Source: Solen grandis (taxonomy: Eukaryota; Mollusca; Bivalvia; Adapedonta; Solenidae). Taken from it: a stretch of 64,000 bases of DNA. Below, in pieces: positions 22,268-34,200 of the stretch. Every line of letters starts with the position of its first letter. The first letter of the stretch is position 1. The stretch is taken from contig CM037783.1 of assembly GCA_021229015.1 (NCBI GenBank), forward strand, positions 23,502,052 to 23,566,051. The letters are read 5' to 3'. The notes under the pieces were generated by a model. That model saw only the letters and a list, made by a program, of their open reading frames with translations, had not been told where the DNA came from and ran no database searches. Both the position numbers and the translations under genes were made by a program.

Positions 22268-25200
22268 GTTAATTTTGAATGTATATGTAAACACCTGTAT
22301 CTAAATAAAAACATTTACAGAATGCACTTTGCTTCTCACAGGTCACCACCAATATGAAGAATTATGGTTGCTGCCCTCTGTTATGTTATTTAGCATGCCA
22401 GCTGAGAGTAGAAACTGAGCCACTATATTATATGAGCAAACAGAGGAGACACTAATCGGACATCTTCCAGTAGTCTAGGGGCCTCCGTAGCCAAGAGGGT
22501 AAAGTCACTGACTTTAACACTCACTCGGCCCCTCACCGCGTGAGTTCGAATCACAGTAGGGTCATCGGGATTTTCATGTGAGGAAGCCTTCGAGCTGGCT
22601 TGCGGTAGGTCGGTGGTTCTACCCAGATGTCTCTGTGCATTCGGGGTCTTCCTCCACCTGTAATTAGCTGGACATTGCTATATGACTGAAATATTGTCAA
22701 AGGGACGGTAAACTCAAATAGTCGAGTCAAGTCCTTCCAGCAGTCTACTCTGGGCTTGCTTTGTTTACCATTGTGTCAAATGACGTCTATATGAAGTAAA
22801 GGATTTATCACCTTCAGTGATAGCTGCACTTATAGCTTTGGATAATCTAATTTTTTCGCAGTTATCATAATTTACTTTCCACCAACACAGTACTTATCCT
22901 AGATATCGACTATATCCACAGAGCTATCGGAGGGGAGGTAACCACTGATGGAGACTTCCTGATATTCGAGGGCAATAAGTACAGTCGGAGGGGCTTCCTC
23001 TTCAAGACGTTTGTCATGTCTGCCATTGTAAGTGATCTTGTGATGAAATCTCACAAACTACAGTATTATATCACAAACTTCAGTATAGATCCCTTATAAC
23101 TCTAAATCCAAAATAACATTGTCCTACAAATCTTTATAATTTTGTATTTGTGAATAGTTGATTTCAGGTGCATTTTCAATTAGTTATAATATGGCCCAAT
23201 ATAGTGCTGTATCTACCCCTAGACCCCATATAGACTGTTATAATTGAGCTGCACTTTATCAAAACCCACTTTTGATCTTGAGTTTACAAGATTCAAATGA
23301 GACACTTTTACCATTAATCACGCAGTCATCCTTTATTAATCTTTTTTTTAACAAAGTGCAGTCATCAATATTATGTATTTGAAAAAAATGAGACTCAATG
23401 TTGAAAAATCTGTAAATAATAGATGATGTAAATTCAAACATAGACTGTTTATGTATACTGATGAATTGGGATATGAAAGTCAGCTATAAAGTGAATGGAA
23501 CAGTCAGCCCTGGAAACAAGTTTATCAGAATGATGAACAAGATATTGTCATTGGCATACAAAATGAAAAAAAACCAATGTAGAATAGTTCAAACATAATT
23601 AAAAACCTCTTATCATGCTTTTTGAATTAAGAGCACAATTATTGAAGTTTGAACGATATGAATTATATATTGCATTCTTTGTAAAACCTATGTGCAGATT
23701 GTATTATTTCATATTTGATAGCTATAAAAGAAGATGTTAAACATTAAAAAAAAAATTTATTTATAGGTGGCGGAAGGTGTGAAACCAACACTGGCGGAGT
23801 TGGAGAAGTTTGAGGACCAGCCTGAATCAGTCAACATTGACAGTATCCTTCCGTAGTAGACTGGTCATAGTTCTAAAAGTGACGTGTAGTTTACCTGTAC
23901 TGTTAAATCTTGTTACAGGGCTGTAAAAATCCACTCGTCCGCTGGTATTTACAAGTGAATTTCACAGTTGGATGAGCATAATTTCCCTGAACACTCGTCC
24001 GACCGGACGTGTAACTTTTCACGGCCAAGAAAGAAATGTTTTAGTAAAAAATGAATTTCATATTGTTACGATGGTTAATCAAGATCATGAAACTCTTTAC
24101 TTGATCAGGGGAGCGAATTTTGACAAAATATATATAGCAACGTTATTTTTTTTAAGAAAGATCCATAAGGTGCTAGCGCAGACTGGTTCACAATATTCTA
24201 CGGTGTTTTTTCAATACGTTTTTTGTTAGTTTGTGGCACAGTCTGGGACTGTGTCACAGTCAGGGACTGCAAATATGTTTTGATTCTGGCGGTCAAAATG
24301 ACGAAACAATTGTTAATGAAGACACTTCTCGGTGGCAGAGACAGTGAAAATACAAAAAAGCGAGAGTTAAAACATAGGAAGCACCAGAACGCTTACAATA
24401 AAACAAAACACACAAGAAAAGATCATTGGTTTTCTGGCTTTCCGTTGTTGACAAAAAAAGAAGGAAAAATTGTTTTGCTATGTTTCCGCAAAATATCAAA
24501 AGCTTTATACAACTTTACGGGAAGCAAAAATTAAGATCATTTAGGATGAGCTAACCATTTTTTAGGACCAGTAAGATTTTTCACCTACTCGTCCTACAGG
24601 ACAAGTGACCTAAAAGAAAATTTTACACCCCTGTAGTTATCAGCAACATTATGTTTCATTGAGCTTTTAAAAGGCACATGGTACATGAATTTGAGGATTT
24701 ATGTTTAAAGAAAATGTGAGGTTCACTAGATTAATTAATTTTATTAGATAAATAACATTTCAGAAAATCAATGTTCATTTGTATCCCTTAAAAAAGTCAA
24801 TGATACTATTGTTTGTCTTATTAAAAATAAATTTTAAGAACATTGAATTGGGTTTTGATGTAGGAGTAAGAGACATTGAAATGTTTAGCAACTGTTTTGT
24901 AAATCTTTCATGCCATTTAAAATTTCATTGTTGTGACAATGTACCAATCCCATTAGATATTGATATATATTTGTCAACCAGACTTGATATACAGATGCAT
25001 AAATATCTGGCAGGGTATGATTTTTGTTTGTTTAATTGGTTCATATTTCCATTTTGAAGCAGTCTTGTAGTTTGTTCCAATGTCATAAATTTAAGGCATA
25101 CTTTCAATTCTTTATATCCAGTTACATTTGTTTTACCTTAACTCTTTCCAAGTGATACCTGACAAAGCAGCAGGGGAGGTCACTCATAACCTTGCCCCTG

Positions 25201-28200
25201 GTGATGTTGTAGAAGTCTGCGAAGGGGAGTTAATCCATTTGCAAGGTAAAATTGTCAGTATTGATGGGAACAAGATCACTGTGCTACCGAAACATGAGGA
25301 CTTAAAGGATCCACTGGAGTTCCCTGCTCATGAGTTGAAGAAGTATTTCAAGACTGGTGACCACGTGAAGGTCATTGGCGGGAAGTATGAGGGAGACACG
25401 GGTCTGATTGTCCGCGTGGAGGATGATCTGGTGGTGCTCTTCTCCGACCTTACTATGCACGAGGTATTTAGCTTCAGTCTTGACGCATACCTTCCACCTC
25501 TAAAGAGTGGGAGCTATATAGGAATGATGTGTAGTCCCATCCTGTTGTGTTGCCTCTTGTGAAGCCATGTTTTACAAAATGTTAATAGTATGCACTCAAT
25601 AGATATCTGATTTTTTATGAAGTTTGAAATATTTAAATTTTTGATATGATTGATGGGTTACATTTGTCAATTTCAACTTAAACATTAATTAATTGTTTAT
25701 TTAGACACGTGATATTATGCTTCAGCTATATCACAGTATATTGTGCTAAAATGTGTATGATGTTGTGTTTTGAGGTTATGTTGTTTATTTAGACAAGTGA
25801 TATTGTTTATTACAGTTGAAGGTTCGAGCCCAGGACTTGCAGCTGTGTGCTGACATGGCCACTGGTGTGGACTCTTTGGGACAGTACCAGTTTGGGGACC
25901 TTGTACATATTGAGTAAGTCACTTTCTGCAAGTAGTTTGCAAGTAATAATGGTACAAAAAGGAAATACACTACATTTATTGACCTCAAACAGCAAGACTG
26001 CAAAAACAAATTCAAAAAACTTAACAAAATGGGGGTTATTATTGAGTTATCTAAGATTTAAAAATCAAGCCATGTTTGATTGGTTTTGTACATGTTTGGA
26101 AATGTTGGTTCAAACCCTGTTGTTGAGGGCAATGATTTTTCATGGCTTTCCTAGATGCCAGGTACTGATCCAACCATGATCAAGATGGAATAGTATAAGT
26201 TGTAAGAACTTATTTCCCAATTGACATGAAATAAATTAAGTTTAAATATATGATTAAAATAAATCCAAAGTCATCATTCACTATTGATGTAAAAACAATC
26301 AACATATAAATATCTTGATTTTTTACTGATTGAAAGGAACTTCTGTTGAGTTACTTGTAGGTTTTAATTTTGATGAATCATTCTACGGATGTTAGTATTA
26401 AATTGGTTCATATTTTAGTGCCCAGACTGTGGGAGTTATAGTCAGACTGGAGAAGGAGACATTCCAGATCCTCAGCATGCACAATAAGGTCAGTATCAGG
26501 GGTGCAAGGTCAGTATCTAGGGTATAAGGTCAGTATCTAGGGTGCAAGGTCAGTATTAAGGATACAAGGTCAGTATCTAGGGTACAAGTTCAGTATAAAG
26601 GGTGCAATGTCAGTATCTAGGGTATAAGGTCAGTATCTAGGTTACAAGGTCAGTATTAAGGGTGAGAGGTTGGTATCTAGGGTACACGGTCAGAATTAAG
26701 GGTACAAGGTCAGTATCAGGGGTGCAAGGTCATTATCTAAGGTACAAGGTCAGTATCTAGAGTACAAGATCAGTATTTAGGGGCAGGTCAATTTCTAGGG
26801 TGGTAAATAAGTATTAAAGGTACAAAGTCAGTATATAGGGTATAAGGTCAGTATTAAGATTGACATGCCAGTATCTAGGGTGCCAGGTCAGTGTCTTAGG
26901 CTACAAAGACAGTATTTAATAGGGTTTCAAAATTATTTTAATAGAAAAATTTTAGAAAAAAAATTGAATTGTTCAGCAATTAGATTATAGCTACTTGCAT
27001 CTCTGTAGTGGTATATTCAGTCAATCTGATTGAATTTTTACAGGTAAGAAAATGTCTAGGGGTGACAATGAATACCTTGTTTGATTTATGAATATTCAGA
27101 TCAATTTCAGGGGGCAAGGTTATTATATAGGTGATATCTTTGGTGATATCATATCAGCAGTAAATATGAACTAAGAGGAGTATTCAGAAGTACCAATGTA
27201 ATGGTTATAACATTTACATGGATTTAATACATCCATGAAATCTTTTACCAAAGCTCTTTGAACATCCCTAGTATTTACCCATTTTTCTTCAGGTGTTGAA
27301 TCTTAAGCCGCAGGCTATCATTAGGAAGAAGGACACAAGACATGCAGTGGCTTTGGACTCTGAAAACAACAATGTGTCAGTGAAGGATATTGTCAAAGTT
27401 GTGGATGGTCCTCACTCTGTACGTTTAATATCCTTTTTTGGTCTATATAACATAACAATATTGCTAAAGTTTGTAAGTTAGATATTGAAAAAAAAATGGA
27501 TTTTGATATTTTCTGCTGTCATGCATATAAAATTAATGCCCTTAGAAAATAAATTTAGTAGTTTTCAAGGGTGTTGAACTGTTGAACAAGGGTTTGTTTC
27601 AAAATATATTTCCTGTTTTTGAAGTTAATTTATTACCCGACATTTAAGTTTCATTGAAATATTCAACTATGTTGTTAGGGAAGAGATGGCGAGATAAAGC
27701 ATTTGTACAGAAGTTTTGCATTCCTGCTGTCCCGCAAGATGACTGACAACGGGGGATACTTTGTGTGTAAGACCAGGCATCTGGTGATGGCAGGTGGAGG
27801 TAACAAGGTAAGCACTTGTTTCTTTGCTCTGTCACAAACATTTGTGTTATGTTAATTAAATCGGCCCTATTTCCATTGTTTATACTTTATTGTTATGGCG
27901 ATGAAGGCATAAGCCAAAACATTATTATATTATTTCACTTCATGCCAAGAATCATTGGTTGAACCTGATTATATAATGTATGTACAGACTCTGTGTGTAG
28001 CACTTTATATTATTAATGTGAAGCGTTTTTCCCCATTCAGTCCAATGTGTCAGTGGGTATGCCAGGGTTCATGTCCCCTCGCATCTCAAGCCCCGCCCAC
28101 CCGGGGTCTGGAGGTGGCAGTGCCGGGGCAGGGCGTGGCAGAGGTGGTGGCGGCATGAAGAGAGACCGAGAGATGATTGGTCAGACAGTTAGGATCATTC

Positions 28201-31200
28201 AAGGACCATTTAAAGGTAAGTAATATATTGTTTTATGTAACACTTTACCACTGGTCTCAGTGGGTGAGTGGCCAGAGCATCCTCCCCATTGTCAGGAGGT
28301 TTTAGGTTTGATGCCAGGCTGTTACTATATTACTGAAATTTTGTCACGATGATGAATAATTCCTTAACTATTTGACCTTAAAAAGACCAGTGTATGTTTA
28401 CTTGCAGATTGATCAGGTTTTGTTCACTACTCCTCAGTGCCTTCTAACATGCACATTTTATCAGCCAACATTCCTTAACAATAAATAAAAAAATATGCAA
28501 TTCCATAGTAATACTATACATTTAGTTCCTTGTAAGGTTTTCCCATGATATCATTGTTTGTTATTCTGATGTAGTTTTACATGCCAGGAATCTGTGTGTG
28601 CAAAAAAGGAGTCAATCATCCCATCCTATCCTACATTCACATTACATGTACTTGGTAACTGATAATGCCTTCACACTATAATGTTTTATCATGATAAGGC
28701 CAATTAGCAGACAAGTACAGATAAGGATTTTAAGAGAGTTATAGGCCTTCTTTCATGTAAAAGCAGCTTGCAAGTGTATATCACCTTCATTGATAGTTCT
28801 AGTTTAAAGTACATGTATATGTTCTGTATCAGTGCCTAGCAACTTTGAAGTTCATAAAAGAATCTTTCAAACTGCACAGTTGGAAACCCAACCACTTTGA
28901 ATTTGATGCATGTGCTCCAATCCAAGGAGCCTAGTGTTATATACTATAATCCCCCCTGTGTCTTCTACCTGCAGGTTATATTGGTATTGTGAAGGATTCA
29001 ACAGACGCCACAGCCAGAGTTGAGTTACACTCCAGCTGTAAGACAATCTCCGTGGACAAATCTCGTCTCGCCTCTCTCACGTACGTATGCCAGAGTTGCT
29101 TGATAATCACAAAATGCTTTGTGCTGTGATGTAAAACTTAACAAAATGAACTTATAACAATTTAACATCCTCATTTGTGTCTGTGTTTTCTATACCTTAT
29201 ATACATCTCAATGAGGTCACTGACTTATATATCATATTTTTGAAGTCTGCTTGTTCAAGTTAAATAAAAAAAGAAATGGAGGTTTGACTCTATTCAAATC
29301 TGTGATTTTATTATTTAATTGATTTTTTACTCAACATTTTCAAATAATAACATGACCATAAATAATAAATGATCTACTTCTAATCCTGTCAAGGACATAA
29401 TCTTAACAGTGATGTTTTTTTTTTTTTTTAGCTCACCTGAGCAAAGCTCAGGGTGAGCTATTGTGATCCCGTGAGCGTCCGTCGTGCGGCGTCAACAATT
29501 TTTAGTGTTTACACTCTATCACCTTTATTTCTTAAGCAATCATCTTCAAACTTTAAGACAATGTTTATGACCATAATGTCTCGATTGAGTTCGATTATGG
29601 CTTAGATCCGTCAATAAGGTACAGACCGTAATCCGTTCAAGTACACCAAACGAACGTAAACGAAACGCTATTCAAACGCAAACGAACTATGCAAAACGAT
29701 AAACGCAAACGATAAACGCAAACGATAAACGGTATCAAAACGTTTGCATTAAACGCTGAGGTATGGGGTTCGGATATTCTCTAACTTTATCGTGGTTATG
29801 TTGACAGTGCAATTATATTTTAACGAAAAAAAAAACACATCAATAGTGCATTCATTTATGCCAAAAGCATTTTTTTTGTTAAATAAATGAGTGATACAAT
29901 TGTAAAAAAATGTTTTAAATGTTTACAATAAAGTAAAAAGGGATTTTTTCTTTCCCCCGTCATAAGATTTATTTTTGTTTATGTAATAAACATAAAAGCG
30001 GCCTAGAATTGGTTCTCTATTCACGTGTTTGTATAAGCGTTTATTAACGGCGACTAGACCAGTCAGTGTATTGGCGAACGGGTATTGTGACACTTTGAGA
30101 AGATAATTGTCTAAGTTAGTGTGATAGGCTGATTAGTCATTATGACAACATCCGGCAGCTTGTATGTATGAAATTGCCGAAGATTCCCCAAATTGACTAC
30201 ATGTACAATATTAGCCGATAAATTAAGAGAGCTTGTTTGTTACACGTGGTTGTTGTAATATTTTATTAATTTATTTTTTTATCCATTAATCATGTTGTTG
30301 TTTTTTTTTCTCTAAATACGTTCTCGATAAATTTCAACAACGGAAAATTGTATCATTTAAGTCTAAATATATTGTTACACACGCCATTGTTTTGTCTTTC
30401 TAGAGGTTGCAACAACTTCACAGATTTTTCGTAAAATTATTTCCAGAATGTTTTTCTTACACTTCACCGATTTCCCTCTAACAAATTAGAAAAATAAATT
30501 TGATTTTAATAATTCAAATTATAGCCACTAATACTTTTTTTGTGACTTAATTGTTTAAGTTACTTCCAGCGTTTAGAATGTATAGACAGATAGGTCCAGG
30601 GGTACGATTTCACTAGGGTCCCATTAGTCTAGGTTCCGAAATGGTTTGGGTCCGATACGTGCAGAAAGCAGTGTCAGAGATGATGCGTTTGTGTAAACGG
30701 TAATCGAAAAACGATGCAAACGGTGAACGGTGAACGCAAACGGAGAACGGTTCGAAAATAAACGAAGTTGAAATGCAAATGCGTTTGTAATCGTTTATAG
30801 ATGCATTCAGCGTTTATATCCAGCGTTTATCGTTTAGAAACGTAAACGATAAACGCAAATGAAACGATTTGCAAACGCAAATGAAACGATGTTCAAACGC
30901 AAACGGAACGCAGATTTGGTGTACTTGAACGGATTACGGTCTGTAAGGAGTTATGCCCCTTTTAATATTCAAAAATGCCATATTTCACGTTGTTTACACT
31001 CTAGCATCTTCATCTTTTGAGCAATCATCTTCAAACTTTATGGCAATGCTTATGACCATAAGGTCTCGACTGAGTTCGATTATGGCTGAGATCGGTTAAT
31101 TAGGTCAGAAGTTATGCCCCTTTTAATATTAAAAAAATGCCATATTTCACTTTGTTTACACTCTAGCATCTTCATCTTTTGAGCAATCATCTTCAAACTT

Positions 31201-34200
31201 TATGGCAATGCTTATGACCATAAGGTCTCATTGAGTTCGATTATGGCTGAGATATCAATTAGGTCAGAAGTTATGCCCCTTTTAATTTAAAAAATGCCTA
31301 TTTACTTTGTTTACACTCTAGCATCTTCATCTTTTGAGCAATCCTCTTCAAACTTTATGGCAATGCTTATGACCATAAGGTCTCGATTGAGTTCGATTAT
31401 GGCTGAGATTTATCAATAAGGTCAGGAGTTATGCCCCTTTTAATATTCAAAAAATGCCCTATTTCACTTTGTTTACACTCTAGCATCTTCATCTTTTGAG
31501 CAATCATCTTCAAACTTTATTACAATGCTTATGACCATAATGTCTCGATTGAGTTTGATTATGGCTGAGATCAGTTGATTAGGTCAGGAGTTAAGCCCCT
31601 TTTAATATAAGAAAATGCCAGATTTCACGTTGTTTACACTCTAGCATCTTCATCTTTTGAGCAATCATCTTCAAACTTTAATACAATGTTTATGACCATA
31701 AGGTCTCGATTGAGTTCGATTAATGCTGAGATCCGTCAATTAGTTCAGAAGTTATGCCCCTTCTAATATTCAAAAAATGCCATATTTCACTTTGTTTACA
31801 CTCTAGCATCTTCACCTTTTAAGCAATCATCTTCAAACTTTATGACAATGCTTATGACCATAATGTCTCGATTGAGTTCAATTGTGGCTGAGATGGGCCA
31901 TTTAGGTCAGGAGTTATGCCCCTTTTAATACAAAAAATGCCATATTTCACTTTGTTTATTCTCTACCAACTTCATTTTTTTAACAATCTTTTTTAAACTT
32001 TAAGACAATGTTTATGCCCATAATCTCACAATCGGGTTTAATTATAACTGATATTGACTTGTAAATTCAGGAGTTATGCCCATTTCACCATAAAAAAAAA
32101 CCAGATTTCACTTTTACACTCAAGCATCTTTATTTCTTAAGCAATCATCTTTCTCAAGTGAGCGACCAAGGGCCATCTTGGCCCTCTTGTTGTTGTTTTT
32201 TTCTTGCAGAATAGTATTTTTACCCCCCCCCCCCTTTCCATTTCATTCTCATTTATGACAAGATCTGTCCATAAACAGTATCACAAAGCTATGAGTTTGT
32301 GTGAACCAGGTTGTCTTTTGACTACCTATTATTCCAGTGTGGCTATTAGATAGCCTGCAAGGCAATTGGAAAACATCTGTTGATACTGGAAAGGTGCATT
32401 GGGTGAAGACCTTCAGCATAAGATTACATTCAGTAACATCCTGTTTCTCCAGCTTCTGTAGACTATAAAAAAAATCATTATTACACAAATACATTTCTCT
32501 CCACAGAGGACAGAGAGCCAGTGGTGGACGAACATCAACATATGGTGGTCGCACGCCGTTGTATGGAGGTCAGACGCCCATGTATGGTTCCCGTACACCA
32601 ATGTACGGCTCCCAGACTCCATTACAAGACGGAAGTCGGACCCCTCACTATGGTTCCCAGACACCGCAGCATGATGGCAGCATGACCCCAGGGAGAGCCG
32701 GCGCCTGGGATCCAGCCAATGCCAACACACCCAGCAGGTAGGGAACTAATGTATAGCGCAATCCTCAGCTAATATTGACTTTAAAATAAAAACCATGACA
32801 TAGCCAAAATTTGCAATTTAACCAGTGTTAATGACCCATTGGTTTAAAAATAAGTGTATAGTATTATACAGTAAACTTATGATAGACTGAGGATATCACA
32901 AGTATATCTCAAGTTATGTATGATGCTTGGATATTAGCTCCTCCGGCTAGGATTTTAATGTATAGTACTGTCAAAGTGCTGAAATGAAAGAAAATCTTCA
33001 TCAGCATCGTGGGAATGAGGATTTTCTGGTTTTTTTTAAAGCAAAACAATTTTTGGCAATAAAGCTGATCTTAGTCATCATTCGCATGTTATCACATTGC
33101 TTTGTTAACTAGAAACATTATAGAAATAAATAAATTATCAAATGAAAAAAAAAATTCAGCATATTTTTTCTGAAGTTATTAGGGAAAAATTAAAATTTTA
33201 CTCTAAATGACTGTCCACTTACAGACAGTCAGACTTTGACTATCACCTGGAGGACACGGTGTCCCCTGCCTCGGATGTCCACAGCCCCGTGGGAGGCCCC
33301 TTCACACCACAGACCCCTGGGACAGCCTACTCCCCGTATGGCCCCTCTCCAGGATCTGCTTATCAAGGTAGGGAGTGTGCTGGACTGATACAGTTTGTAG
33401 TACCTCCGACCTGTCCCATTCTGTTTTTTAAGAATTTAGATATCTTGAGAAGCTTTAGGGAAACTGCAATTAGACTTTGCACTTATATTTGTTGGCATAG
33501 GAAAGGCACATCTCTCTCTCTCTCTCTCTAAAAGATTTTAAAGAGTTATAGCCTTTTTCTGCAATTAGACATAATTTGTTGTTTTGAGTAATTTTTTTTT
33601 TTTTAGTTTAGTTAGTGTAGTAGTCTGTGCAAATTCGTGTATAATGTCAGATTTAATATGAGAAAAGTTGTGATTGCATTTGCTTAATTTTATGATTTTT
33701 ATGATTTGATATGATCCTGAAGTTTCAGTTTAAGTCTCAACCCCAGTGTTATTGACCTGCATCATATGTTACATCCACAGCCAGTAGCCCTGGTATAGGT
33801 GGCTCCTCCCCAAGTCCCCTTGGCTATCAGCCCTCACCCTCACCCAGCGGCTACACAGGGTACAGCCCCATGACCCCAGGGGCTCCCTTTACACCACAGA
33901 CCCCTGGCACAGCCATGGACCACTCCAACGCAGACTGGCAGACCACAGATATAGAGGTCAGGATCAGGGAGACGCATGACGATGCAGATCTCATTCATCA
34001 GACGGGAGTGATACGTGGATTGACTGTAAGGAAGACTCTAGAGTCCATTGGCTGCTCTTTCAGCAGCATCACTCTCCCAGTTTCTCTTTCTCTCAACTGA
34101 CTTTCTCTCTGGTTTTTTTTCTCCCTCATTTTCCCTCTCTTTCTCTCATTTTCTTGAACAGATTGGAATTGTCTTAAAAGGATTAAAACATATATGTATG

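Noticed and set aside
23972..24229. 85-residue ORF in intron 10
   Set aside because: Inside the hAT derivative, without a recognisable domain; only the following frame shows a transposase-like motif.
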